61,169 nucleotides of DNA. Source: an uncultured Collinsella sp. Its GTDB lineage: Bacteria; Actinomycetota; Coriobacteriia; Coriobacteriales; Coriobacteriaceae. Position numbers and translations under genes: made by a program. Below, one piece after another: positions 25,655 through 34,005 of the stretch; the stretch's first letter is position 1; each line of letters begins with the position of its first letter. Below the pieces are notes generated by a model. That model ran no database searches and was not told the origin of the DNA. It was given only the letters and a program-made list of their open reading frames with translations. The DNA is taken from assembly GCA_905209765.1 (NCBI GenBank), contig CAJLUE010000005.1, positions 1-61,169 on the forward strand, given 5' to 3'.

Positions 25655-25954
25655 GTTGATGGGGACGAGTAGTCGGCCGTCCGCATGCTACAGAGAGCGG
25701 GGAGCGCTGAGAACCCGTGCATGCGACCGATGAAAATCACCCCGGAGCTGCGGTCCCAACGGACGTACCGCTCAGGCACGTCTTAGTAGACATCGCCGAG
25801 ATGGCCGTCGATACAGGCCAGCCGAGTAACGGATGCGAGCGCGCGAATACGCGGGCGAGGGCATCTAAGCTGGGTGGTTAAGCGAAGAGCTTTTACGGGC
25901 AGTCTGCCCGTTTTGTGGCGCTTCGTCCCAGCTTGTAGGGACGGGCGCTTTTTT
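25655..25954 (+). promoter_or_regulatory. T-box riboswitch, isoleucine specifier, controlling ileS
   Basis: The leader has GGGGACGAGTAGTC, then CAGAGAGCGGGGAGCGCTGA, then GAAAATCACCCCGGAGC, the usual T-box stem I landmarks. The specifier codon ATC (25736-25738) reads Ile. The antiterminator is explicit: AAGCTGGG (25867-25874) pairs with CCCAGCTT (25927-25934), leaving the 7-nt bulge TGGTTAA, then GCGAAG (25882-25887) pairs with CTTCGT (25921-25926). Bulge UGGU matches the ACCA end of tRNA-Ile. The competing terminator pairs CGTCCC (25924-25929) with GGGACG (25938-25943), extended by GCGC arms, and ends in six T. Uncharged tRNA-Ile should switch on ileS. Confidence 0.93.
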
Positions 25955-25997
25955 GGTGCCCAGAGGGCGTGCGCGCCCACGACATGAAAGGGGTACC

Positions 25998-28799
25998 GTG
26001 GCAAACGAGTACAAGCAGACGATGAATCTGCCCAAAACCGGATTTCCCATGCGTGCCGGTCTTTCCAAGTCCGAGCCCAAGCGACTCAAGGACTGGCAGG
26101 ACAACAAGGTCTACGAGCAAGTTCTAAAGAAGAACGAGGGTCACAAGAAGTTCGTGCTGCACGACGGTCCTCCGTACGCCAACGGCCCGATCCACATCGG
26201 CCACGCCATGAACAAGATCTCCAAGGACATGATCAACCGCTACTGGATGATGCAGGGCTATGAGGTTCCCTATGTCCCCGGTTGGGACTGTCATGGCCAG
26301 CCGATCGAGCATAAGGTCGAGGAGAAGCTCGGCACCGAGAAGTTCAACCAGACCTCCACGGCTAAGATTCGCGAGCTTTGCAACAAGTTCGCTGTTGAGA
26401 ACATCGAGCTGCAGAAGGCCGGCTTCCGTCGCCTGGGCGTGCTTGGCGACTGGGACAACCCCTACCTGACGCTCTATCACCAGCATGACGCCGCCGACAT
26501 CGAGGTCTTCAAGGCCATGTTCGACAAGGGCATGATCTATCGCGGCCATAAGCCCGTCCACTGGTGCAAGCACTGCCACACCGCACTCGCCGAGGCTGAG
26601 ATTGAGTACTCTGACGAGACGAGCCCGTCCATCTTCGTGCGCTTCGAGATGACCACCAAGCCCGCCGGCCTCGAGAACTTCGACGGCCCGGTTGACTTCA
26701 TCATCTGGACGACCACGCCGTGGACCATCCCCTCCGACCAGGCAGTTTCCCTCAAGCCCGGCGCCGCCTACGTCGCCGTTGAGCACGACGGTCGCGCCGA
26801 GGTCATGCTCGAGGACCTGGCTCCCAAGTGCTGCGAGGAATTTGGCTGGGAGTACACCCCGGTCATGGTCGACGGCAAGCCCTACGTGGTTCCCGCCGAG
26901 ACCTTCCATCATATCCACTACAAGCAGCCGATCTTTGACGGTGTCGAGGGCGTGGCGCTGCTGGCCGATTACGTCGGTGTCGATGACGGTACCGGTATCG
27001 TCCACAACTCGCCTGGCCACGGTGTCGACGACTACTTTGCCTGCCTCAAGGAGGGCATCACCGACATCTGCATGCCGGTCGATGACGACGGCAAGTTCTA
27101 CACCGGTGAGGAGTTTGGCACCGGTGGCCCCTTCAGCGGTATGGACACCGATGAGGCCAACCCGCACATCATCGAGTTCCTGCGCGAGCGCGGCACCCTG
27201 GTCCTCGAGAAGAAGATCACACACAGCTATCCGCACTGCTGGCGCTGCAAGCACCCGGTGCTCTTCCGTGCTACCGACCAGTGGTTTGTCTCGATGGATA
27301 AGACCGGTTTGCGCGAGCAGGCTGGCAAAGAGGTCCGCGAGAACGTCAAGTGGTATCCGGCCCACGCGGCCAACCGCATCGGTGCCATGGTCGAGCAGCG
27401 TCCCGACTGGTGCATCAGCCGTCAGCGCAACTGGGGCGTGCCTATCCCCAGCTACACTTGCGCCGACTGCGGTGAGAAGGTCATGAACGACGCCACGCTC
27501 GACGCCGTCATCAAGCTCTTCCACGAGAAGGGCTCCGACGCCTGGTTCACCGACGCTCCCGAGAGCTACCTGGGCGAGGCCTGTGTCTGCCCCAAGTGCG
27601 GCGGCCATCACCTCAAGGCCGATAAGGACATCCTCGACGTGTGGTGGGATTCCGGCGTCTCCTGGAAGGCCGTCTGCGAGTACCGTCCCGAGCTGGAGTA
27701 TCCGGCGGATGTGTACCTCGAGGGCTCCGACCAGCACCGCGGTTGGTTCCAGAGCTCGCTGCTCACCTCGGTGGGTGCCAACGGCCATGCTCCGTACAAG
27801 GCGGTCGTCTCTCAGGGCTTCACGCTCGATGGCCAGGGCCGCAAGATGTCCAAATCGCTCGGCAATGTCATCGACCCCAACAAGGTCTGCGACGAGATGG
27901 GCGCTGACATCATCCGTCTGTGGGTTGCCTCCGTCGACACCAGCTCTGACGTCTCCATCGACCACGAGATTCTCGCTCGTACGTCCGATGCCTATCGCCG
28001 TTTCCGCAACACGCTGCGCTTCTTGCTCTCCGAGCTCGAGGGTCAGTTTGAGCCCGAGACCGACGGCGTCGCCTTTGCCGACCTGCTGCCGCTCGACAAG
28101 CTCATGGTTGCCCGTCTGACCCAGGTCCAGGACGAGGTTGACGATGCCTACGCCAGCTACGAGTTCCCGCGCGCCTACCGTGCGCTCTACGACTTCGTGG
28201 TTACCGAGCTTTCCAACGTGTACCTCGACGCCCTGAAGGACCGTCTGTATTGCGAGAAGCCCGGCTCGCTCGAGCGCCGCAGCGCCCAGACCGTGCTGGC
28301 CGAGCTCTTCTCGATGCTCATGCGCGATCTGCAGCCGATCCTGTCCTACACGGTCGATGAGGCCATGGCCTATGCGCCCGCCGGCTGCGTCGATCACCAG
28401 AAGTACGCTGCGATGCTCGATTGGTACAAGTCGCCCATCACGGTTGACGAGGCCAATGAGTTCGAGGGCGTGCTCGAGGCTTCACTCGAGCTCCGTAGCG
28501 CCGTGACCAAGGCCCTTGAGGATGCCCGTTCTGCCGGCACCTTCACCAAGAGCCAGCAGGTCCGCGTCAAGGCGGTCGTTCCCGCCGAGATGTATGCGTT
28601 GCTGACCGGCGACAAGGCCGTCGACCTGGCCGAGTTCTACATCGTCTCCGATGTTGAGCTGACCCAGGGCGAGGAGCTCTCCGTTGCCATCGAGGCTGCC
28701 GAGGGCGAGTGCTGCGACCGTTGCTGGAACTACCGCACCACCGTCGGCGAGTACAACGGCCACGCGCATATTTGCAAGCGCTGCGCCGACGCTTTGTAG
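25998..28799 (+). CDS. ileS: Isoleucyl-tRNA synthetase
   Basis: IleS charges tRNA-Ile and edits mischarged valine. The 933-aa class I synthetase has the HIGH motif at 66-69 (PIHIGHAMNK), KMSKS at 616-620 (GRKMSKSLGN), an inserted CP1 editing domain between them and a C-terminal zinc ribbon (CDRCWNYRTT and CKRCAD). Start GTG 25998 is set by AAAGGGG (25987-25993); an in-frame extension to 25953 runs into the T-box terminator. Expression is controlled by the upstream T-box. Confidence 0.97.
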   Translation: MANEYKQTMNLPKTGFPMRAGLSKSEPKRLKDWQDNKVYEQVLKKNEGHKKFVLHDGPPYANGPIHIGHAMNKISKDMINRYWMMQGYEVPYVPGWDCHGQPIEHKVEEKLGTEKFNQTSTAKIRELCNKFAVENIELQKAGFRRLGVLGDWDNPYLTLYHQHDAADIEVFKAMFDKGMIYRGHKPVHWCKHCHTALAEAEIEYSDETSPSIFVRFEMTTKPAGLENFDGPVDFIIWTTTPWTIPSDQAVSLKPGAAYVAVEHDGRAEVMLEDLAPKCCEEFGWEYTPVMVDGKPYVVPAETFHHIHYKQPIFDGVEGVALLADYVGVDDGTGIVHNSPGHGVDDYFACLKEGITDICMPVDDDGKFYTGEEFGTGGPFSGMDTDEANPHIIEFLRERGTLVLEKKITHSYPHCWRCKHPVLFRATDQWFVSMDKTGLREQAGKEVRENVKWYPAHAANRIGAMVEQRPDWCISRQRNWGVPIPSYTCADCGEKVMNDATLDAVIKLFHEKGSDAWFTDAPESYLGEACVCPKCGGHHLKADKDILDVWWDSGVSWKAVCEYRPELEYPADVYLEGSDQHRGWFQSSLLTSVGANGHAPYKAVVSQGFTLDGQGRKMSKSLGNVIDPNKVCDEMGADIIRLWVASVDTSSDVSIDHEILARTSDAYRRFRNTLRFLLSELEGQFEPETDGVAFADLLPLDKLMVARLTQVQDEVDDAYASYEFPRAYRALYDFVVTELSNVYLDALKDRLYCEKPGSLERRSAQTVLAELFSMLMRDLQPILSYTVDEAMAYAPAGCVDHQKYAAMLDWYKSPITVDEANEFEGVLEASLELRSAVTKALEDARSAGTFTKSQQVRVKAVVPAEMYALLTGDKAVDLAEFYIVSDVELTQGEELSVAIEAAEGECCDRCWNYRTTVGEYNGHAHICKRCADAL

Positions 28800-28830
28800 G
28801 TTACGGCGTTCGTAGAACGCCGTAACCTAC
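28796..28830 (+). repeat. 15-bp perfect hairpin overlapping the ileS stop
   Basis: GTAGGTTACGGCGTT (28796-28810) pairs perfectly with AACGCCGTAACCTAC (28816-28830) around CGTAG. The stem includes the ileS stop codon and has no T run after it, so it is more likely an mRNA-stabilising 3' end or a REP-type element than a classical terminator. Confidence 0.7.
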
Positions 28831-28839
28831 CGACGCTGC

Positions 28840-28940
28840 AAACGCCCCTAAGCGGCAATCTGACGTTCAATCGTCGGTCGCGTACCAAAGTACGCTTCCC
28901 TCCTCTTTCACGTCACCTTGCTCGCTTAGGGGCGTTTTCG
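28840..28940 (+). ncRNA. Long structured element / candidate small RNA
   Basis: A 98-nt element folds into one long interrupted stem. AAACGCCCCTAAGCG (28840-28854) pairs with CGCTTAGGGGCGTTT (28923-28937); CAA then pairs with TTG, and TGACGT (28861-28866) with ACGTCA (28910-28915). The apical part contains a GCGTAC-CAAA-GTACGC hairpin (28880-28895). An unpaired pyrimidine tract with CCCTCCTC (28898-28905) is complementary to Shine-Dalgarno sequences. A TTTT run ends it. Whether it is transcribed alone, forms the ileS 3' UTR, or is a mobile repeat cannot be told from sequence. Confidence 0.5.
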
Positions 28941-29020
28941 CTGTTGGTGACGATAACGCGGCGTTTCCATTGCTGGAGCTAAAGGCTTTCTTTCGCTTTC
29001 GCTCTTAGTCGAAAGCTATT

Positions 29021-29059
29021 AAGCGGCATTCTGTTTTTCGGAATGCCGCTTTCGTTTTT
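29021..29059 (+). terminator. Terminator-like hairpin before lspA
   Basis: AAGCGGCATTC (29021-29031) pairs with GAATGCCGCTT (29041-29051) around a T-rich loop, followed by TCGTTTTT. Together with the two hairpins at 28796-28940 it fills the 372-bp gap between ileS and lspA, which holds no gene. I saw no convincing lspA promoter in the remaining bases. Confidence 0.65.
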
Positions 29060-29171
29060 AGCTGGTTATTTCGCTTGCGTTGGTGGATATGTCGTGCGTT
29101 CTGCGTATGGCAATATAAGATGGTTCTTTACATTAAACGTAATTCGATGTTCTTGAGGGTAGGGGATTGAT

Positions 29172-29771
29172 TTGGGTCGTACTGGGGATATGACGCCGCC
29201 TTTGCGTTGGCGGTTGGGTGTTGCTGGTGGGGTGGCGCTGGTTGTGCTGCTTCTTGACCAGCTGACCAAGATTGCGGTTCGTGCCGTGGGCGATGCTCTG
29301 CATGTGACTGTTATCCCCGGTGTCATCGACTTTATGTTTGTCCGCAATATCGGTGCTGCCTTTAGTATGGGCGAGGGGCATGGCATCGCGTTTGCCGTGC
29401 TGGCGTTGGCGGTCATTATCGCTATTGCCGTGTACCTCGTTCGCGCACCCCAGCTCGCCCATCTTGAGGTTGTGGGCATGGCGATGGTTGCGGGCGGTGC
29501 TATCGGCAACGCTATCGATCGTTTGGCCTTTGGCTTCGTGACCGATTTTATTGCCACCACCTTCATCGACTTCCCCGTCTTCAATGTGGCCGATATCGGC
29601 ATTACCTTGGGCGTCGTGCTCGCCCTCTTCGGCTACATGTTCTTGAGCCCCGCTGCCCGTGAGGTCGATGCGACCGCCGAGCTTAACGCCCGTGACGAGG
29701 CCCGCGCTAAGCGCAAGGCCCAGCAACGCGGGGAGCGTGCCCGCAAAATTCGCGAAAGGAACGAGCGCTAA
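29172..29771 (+). CDS. lspA: Lipoprotein signal peptidase
   Basis: LspA removes signal peptides from prolipoproteins in the membrane. The 199-aa protein has four hydrophobic segments. The family motifs DQLTKIAVR, RNIGAAFSMGEG and GGAIGNAIDR (first catalytic Asp) are present, as is FNVADIGITLGV (second catalytic Asp). A basic, charged C-terminal tail of about 45 residues (AKRKAQQRGERARKIRER) is longer than usual and cytoplasmic. The start is TTG 29172 with AGGGGA five bases upstream; ATG 29190 is in frame but has poor spacing. Its stop overlaps the rluD start (TAATG). Confidence 0.93.
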   Translation: MGRTGDMTPPLRWRLGVAGGVALVVLLLDQLTKIAVRAVGDALHVTVIPGVIDFMFVRNIGAAFSMGEGHGIAFAVLALAVIIAIAVYLVRAPQLAHLEVVGMAMVAGGAIGNAIDRLAFGFVTDFIATTFIDFPVFNVADIGITLGVVLALFGYMFLSPAAREVDATAELNARDEARAKRKAQQRGERARKIRERNER

Positions 29772-30784
29772 TGGCCGACATCCATATTCTCGTTGCCGAC
29801 GATGCCGTCGGTCAGCGTCTTGACGCTTATCTGGGCGCCAATGATGGCTGCCCTACACGTTCTGCCTGCGCGCATCTGATTGAGGGCGGTGCCGTATGTG
29901 TCAATGGCGAGACCTGCCTGTCCAAAAAGTACGCCGTGCGAGCCGGCGATCGTATTTCGGTCGATTTGCCCGAGCCGCACGATCCCACCGATGTGATTCC
30001 CGAGGCCATCCCGCTCGACATTCGCTATGAGGACGATTATCTCATTGTGCTCTCCAAGCAGCGCGGCCTGGTGTGCCATCCTGCGCATGGTCATGAGAGC
30101 GGTACGCTCGCGAATGCCCTGGTCTATCACTGCGGTATCGACCATCTGGGCACCGTGCAGGGCGAGGACCGCCCCGGCATCGTGCATCGCCTGGATCGCG
30201 ATACCTCGGGCCTTATGCTCGCGGCAAAAGACGACGACACCCAACGCGCGCTTCAAAATCTTATCCGCACGCGCACGCTCGACCGTCGCTATATCACGCT
30301 CGTTCACGGTCACATCGCCATGGACGAGGGCACTATCAACACCGGTATTGCCCGATCGACGCGCGACCGTGTCAAGATGGCGGTTTCGGACGATCCTTTC
30401 GCGCGCCAGGCCATTACGACCTTTAAGGTCCTCGAGCGCTTCGATTCCACGCGCTTTGACGACGGCTACACGCTCGTCGAGTGCCACCTGTTTACCGGCC
30501 GCACGCATCAGATTCGTGTGCACATGCGCCATATCAACCATGCCTGCGTGGGCGACCCGCTCTACGGTAAGTGCGATGCGCGCGCCGATCAGGGCCTGAC
30601 CAGGCAGTTCCTCCATTCTTGGCGCGTGGCATTCGACCATCCCGTGACGGGGGAGCGCATTGAGTGCCGTGACGAGCTGCCGTGGGATCTTGCGGCGGTT
30701 CTGGATGATCTGGCTCCTCGTTCGCTCGGCCGCACTGCCGCCGGCGACGAAATCGTCCCGCAGCTCGGTCTGCTCGAAGCCTAG
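29771..30784 (+). CDS. rluD: 23S rRNA pseudouridine synthase, RluD type
   Basis: This RluA/RluD-family enzyme converts uridines to pseudouridine in rRNA. The 337-aa protein has an N-terminal S4 RNA-binding domain (about 12-75) and the catalytic motif GIVHRLDRDTSGLML, whose first Asp after HRL is the nucleophile. It also has the C-terminal TGRTHQIRVHM segment. Pairing with lspA is conserved across Gram-positives. It is translationally coupled to lspA by a one-base overlap. Confidence 0.93.
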   Translation: MADIHILVADDAVGQRLDAYLGANDGCPTRSACAHLIEGGAVCVNGETCLSKKYAVRAGDRISVDLPEPHDPTDVIPEAIPLDIRYEDDYLIVLSKQRGLVCHPAHGHESGTLANALVYHCGIDHLGTVQGEDRPGIVHRLDRDTSGLMLAAKDDDTQRALQNLIRTRTLDRRYITLVHGHIAMDEGTINTGIARSTRDRVKMAVSDDPFARQAITTFKVLERFDSTRFDDGYTLVECHLFTGRTHQIRVHMRHINHACVGDPLYGKCDARADQGLTRQFLHSWRVAFDHPVTGERIECRDELPWDLAAVLDDLAPRSLGRTAAGDEIVPQLGLLEA

Positions 30785-30801
30785 CCAGTATTAGGTGGTT
30801 T

Positions 30802-30828
30802 CTTGAACTCGGTAAGCCTGCGGTAAGA
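30802..30828 (+). promoter_or_regulatory. Candidate promoter of the glycosyltransferase gene
   Basis: TTGAAC (30802-30807) lies 15 bp from TAAGAT (30823-30828), or 18 bp from the overlapping GATATA (30826-30831). The start codon is about 38 bp downstream. Confidence 0.5.
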
Positions 30829-30866
30829 TATACGATTGTTTATGTAACGCGTTGCTGGGAGCCTGC

Positions 30867-32162
30867 ATGCTCGCCTTTTTACAAACCAACACACCCATCG
30901 TGATCTTCAACCAGATTGTTGTCACGCTGCTCACGGTCTGCTTTCTGTACCAGGTGGTCTTCTTTGTCATTGGCGCTCTTCGTGGCGAGGTCGCGCCTCC
31001 CAAGGCCAAAAAACTTCACCGCTATGCCTTCTTTATCGCGGCGCATAACGAGGAGGCCGTAATTGCCAATCTCGTGCGCTCCATCAAGGACCAGGACTAT
31101 CCGTCCGAGCTTATCGAGGTCTTTGTCGTTGCCGACGCCTGCACCGACAACACCGCACAGCTCGCGCGCGAGGCTGGTGCCATTGTTTACGAGCGCAACG
31201 ACCTGGCCCGCAAGGGCAAGAGCTGGGTCATGGATTTTGGTTTCGATCGCATTCTCAACGAGTATCCCGACACGTTTGAGGGCTACTTCATCTTCGATGC
31301 CGACAACGTTATCTCCCGCGACTACGTCTCCAAGATGAATGATGCCTTCGACCAGGGCTTCCATGTGGTCACGAGCTATCGCAACTCCAAGAACTTCGGC
31401 AGCTCGTGGATCTCGGCGGCTAATGCTACGTGGTATCTGCGCGAGGCTCGCTTTCTCAACAACGCGCGCAACATCTGCAAGACGTCTTGCGCCGTCTCGG
31501 GTTCGGGCTACCTCATCTCCGCCAGCGTTATCGAGGGCATGCACGGTTGGCAGTTCCATACGCTGACCGAGGATATCCAGTTCACCACGTTCTGCGCCAT
31601 TCACGGCATTCGCATTGGCTATGCGCCGGCGGAGTTCTTTGACGAACAGCCTGTGACGTTTAAGGCTTCCTGGAAGCAGCGTATGCGTTGGACCAAGGGC
31701 TTCTACCAGGTGTTCTTTACGTACGGTAAGCACCTGGTCAAATCGACCTTCCGCTACCATCGTTTTGCCGCCTACGACATGTTTATGACGATCGCCCCGG
31801 GTATGCTGCTATCGCTGATCTCCATGCTCGCCAACGCGACGTTCCTGATCGTGGGCGGGCTTTCGCACGGCTTTTTGGCCACCGAGGTCGAGATGCAGGC
31901 TTGTGCCGCCTCGCTCATTATGACCTTCGCGATGATGTACCAGACCTTCTTTATCCTGGCGCTCCTTACGACCATCTTCGAGTACAAGCACATTCATTGC
32001 GCGCAAAAGTGGCGTCTGGTAACCAACCTGTTTACCTTCCCGATCTTTATGTTCAGCTATATCCCCATCACGGTGGCCGCTCTGTTCCTAAAGGTCGACT
32101 GGGTGCCGACGCAACACGCCGTGAGCGTTACCCTCGACGAGGTCATGCAAGGCGCCAAATAA
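30867..32162 (+). CDS. Membrane-associated family 2 glycosyltransferase
   Basis: This 431-aa protein resembles processive GT2 enzymes of the cellulose/hyaluronan synthase type. One N-terminal TM helix (about 10-38) precedes the cytosolic catalytic domain. The latter has FIAAHNEEAVI, the acidic site VADACTDNT, the DxD motif FDADN, a TEDIQFT acid-base segment and QRMRW (the QxxRW motif). Three or four TM helices follow (about 300-420). It probably polymerises or transfers a sugar at the inner membrane face; the product is unknown. ATG 30867 is preferred, with GGGAG five bases upstream. The gene stands alone and ends in an oriented 37-bp terminator. Confidence 0.87.
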   Translation: MLAFLQTNTPIVIFNQIVVTLLTVCFLYQVVFFVIGALRGEVAPPKAKKLHRYAFFIAAHNEEAVIANLVRSIKDQDYPSELIEVFVVADACTDNTAQLAREAGAIVYERNDLARKGKSWVMDFGFDRILNEYPDTFEGYFIFDADNVISRDYVSKMNDAFDQGFHVVTSYRNSKNFGSSWISAANATWYLREARFLNNARNICKTSCAVSGSGYLISASVIEGMHGWQFHTLTEDIQFTTFCAIHGIRIGYAPAEFFDEQPVTFKASWKQRMRWTKGFYQVFFTYGKHLVKSTFRYHRFAAYDMFMTIAPGMLLSLISMLANATFLIVGGLSHGFLATEVEMQACAASLIMTFAMMYQTFFILALLTTIFEYKHIHCAQKWRLVTNLFTFPIFMFSYIPITVAALFLKVDWVPTQHAVSVTLDEVMQGAK

Positions 32163-32172
32163 CCACCACCAA

Positions 32173-32212
32173 AACCACCACAAAGGGGACAGGCACCTTT
32201 GTGGTGGTTTTT
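32173..32212 (+). terminator. 37-bp oriented hairpin repeat, copy 2
   Basis: AACCACCACAAAGG (32173-32186) and CCTTTGTGGTGGTT (32196-32209) form a perfect 14-bp stem around loop GGACAGGCA, followed by TTT. The 37-bp element is the exact reverse complement of 24381-24417, and in both cases the loop reads GGACAGGCA in the direction of termination. Confidence 0.88.
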
Positions 32213-32243
32213 GCTTTCGAGTAGCTGCCCAAGGAGGTGCACG

Positions 32244-32666
32244 ATGCCCTACATCCCATTTTGGATTTGCATCTTTGCCGGTGCGGTGGCTGATGCCCGT
32301 GAGCGACGCTTTCCCAATGAGCTTGCCGGCGCGTGTGCCGTGGCGGCGTTAGCAGGCGTTTGGCTCGACAAAGGTGTTAATACGGCGCTTGACCACGCCG
32401 GTCTTGCGGTCATCGTCTACCTTGCCCTTGTGCTTACTGAGTCGCTCTGGCGGCACCTCCGTCAAGCCCCCGGCATCGGCATGGGGGACGTCAAGGCGCT
32501 CTTCGCGCTTTGCACGCTCGACCCTCTGGGTGGCATCGTGGCATTTGCCGTCGCGCTCCTGGCCCTGGCCCTCTCCTGCCTCTTCACAAAATCGCGCTCC
32601 CTGCCATTGCTGCCATTTTTGGTGCCGATATTTGCCATAATCGAGGTCGTGGGCTGCACATTGTAA
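32244..32666 (+). CDS. Prepilin peptidase, single-domain A24 type
   Basis: A24 peptidases are aspartic membrane proteases that cleave prepilin-type leader peptides. This 140-aa protein contains only the peptidase domain, as in TadV/CpaA-type enzymes, without the N-terminal methylase of PilD. The two catalytic aspartates are visible: one in AVADARERRFPNE near residue 14 and one in the GxGD-type motif GIGMGDVKALFAL near 80. About five hydrophobic segments are present. ATG 32244 is fixed by AAGGAGGT (32231-32238). No pilin or Tad genes are in the window, so its substrates are elsewhere. Confidence 0.85.
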   Translation: MPYIPFWICIFAGAVADARERRFPNELAGACAVAALAGVWLDKGVNTALDHAGLAVIVYLALVLTESLWRHLRQAPGIGMGDVKALFALCTLDPLGGIVAFAVALLALALSCLFTKSRSLPLLPFLVPIFAIIEVVGCTL

Positions 32667-32697
32667 CCGATTGCGCATCCTTCTTAAGGAGCATGCC

Positions 32698-33945
32698 ATG
32701 GCAACTAATCAAGAAACGGCCGTCATTAAGGCGCGCATGGACCGTATTCCCTCGGCGTTGTCGCCCGAGCTGGTCGAGCGCATTTCCGCCGATCGTGCTT
32801 CGGGTGCCGTCAATCCGTATCGTTGCAACGACGATCAGGTCATTCGTCGTATTGATCGCGCTGCCGACAAAGGCACGCTCATGCGTCCGGCGTTTATGCG
32901 CGATACCGAAAAGATTCTTCATCTTCCGGCGTACACGCGTTATGCAGGCAAAACGCAGGTCTTCAGCTTTCGTAGTAACGATGATCTGTCGCGCCGCGGT
33001 TTGCACGTGCAGCTTGTCTCGCGCATCGCGCGCGATATCGGTCGCGCCCTGGGGCTCAACTGCGATTTGATCGAGGCGATTGGCCTGGGCCACGACTTGG
33101 GCCACACGCCCTTCGGCCATGCCGGTGAGCGATTCCTCAACGATATCTATCACGAGCGTACCGGCCGCTTCTTTTTTCATAACGTGCAGTCGGTTCGCGT
33201 GCTCGATGCGCTGTACGGTCGTAACGTGTCGCTCCAGACGCTCGACGGCGTCTTGTGCCATAACGGCGAGTACGAGCAACGCGTGTTTGAGCTTTCGGAC
33301 ATGGGTTCCTTTGACCAGTTCGACCGAACCGTCGAGGAATGCATTGCCAAGGGATATGGCGCAATTGAGCACCTACGTCCCATGACGCTCGAGGGCTGTG
33401 TGGTCCGCATCTCGGATATCCTTGCCTATGTTGGACGCGATCGCCAAGACGCCATTGCGGCGGGTCTGCTGTCGCCCGACGCGTTTGACGATGGTCGTGG
33501 CGGTGCCTACAACAGCTGGATCCTCACGCATGCCTCCATCGATATCGTTGAGCACAGCTATGGCAAGCCGCGCATCGAGATGAGCGAGGACCTGTTTGAG
33601 GAAATCCGCCGAGCCAAGCGCGAGAACTACGAGAAGATCTATAGCAAGGGCGGCATTGAAGGCGACTCCGAAGCGGAGCTGCGCGAGGCGTTCGAAAAGC
33701 TCTACGACCGTTGCCTGCAGGATATAAACGAAGGCGACGAGTCTTCGTACATCTTTAAGCATCATATTTCGCGCATTGAGCAACAGCTTTCCTATTACGA
33801 TCGCACCTATACCTGGCAGGACGACAAAGATCAAGCAGTGGTGGATTACATCGCGAGCATGACGGACGGCTATTTCTGCGAGCTGACGAGTAAGTTATTC
33901 CCTGGTCTGGAGTTTCCACACCGTACCTATATTAACGAACGGTAG
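32698..33945 (+). CDS. HD-domain dNTP triphosphohydrolase (Dgt family)
   Basis: This 415-aa protein resembles deoxyguanosinetriphosphate triphosphohydrolases, which remove triphosphate from dNTPs. Metal-binding residues are visible: H103 in RRGLHVQLVSRIARDIGRAL, the HD pair in GLGHDLGHTPFGHAGE (about 130-144) and a late Asp in RISDILAYVGRD. The C-terminal half is helical and less conserved. ATG 32698 is chosen with AAGGAG at 32686-32691; the upstream in-frame start at 32671 lacks a site. It is separate from rarA, which follows after 60 bp. Nucleotide specificity cannot be assigned. Confidence 0.87.
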   Translation: MATNQETAVIKARMDRIPSALSPELVERISADRASGAVNPYRCNDDQVIRRIDRAADKGTLMRPAFMRDTEKILHLPAYTRYAGKTQVFSFRSNDDLSRRGLHVQLVSRIARDIGRALGLNCDLIEAIGLGHDLGHTPFGHAGERFLNDIYHERTGRFFFHNVQSVRVLDALYGRNVSLQTLDGVLCHNGEYEQRVFELSDMGSFDQFDRTVEECIAKGYGAIEHLRPMTLEGCVVRISDILAYVGRDRQDAIAAGLLSPDAFDDGRGGAYNSWILTHASIDIVEHSYGKPRIEMSEDLFEEIRRAKRENYEKIYSKGGIEGDSEAELREAFEKLYDRCLQDINEGDESSYIFKHHISRIEQQLSYYDRTYTWQDDKDQAVVDYIASMTDGYFCELTSKLFPGLEFPHRTYINER

Positions 33946-34005
33946 TTCGTATCTTTTCGGTATACTGTTGACGAACAAATCTTTTGATTGATGCATGGGA
34001 TGGCT

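Noticed and set aside
25512..25997. Small protein genes in the gap before ileS
   Set aside because: The short frames there fall within T-box helices, and the riboswitch explains the conserved sequence.
26124..28397. 757-codon open frame antisense to ileS
   Set aside because: Shadow frame of ileS; no promoter, ribosome site or motif.
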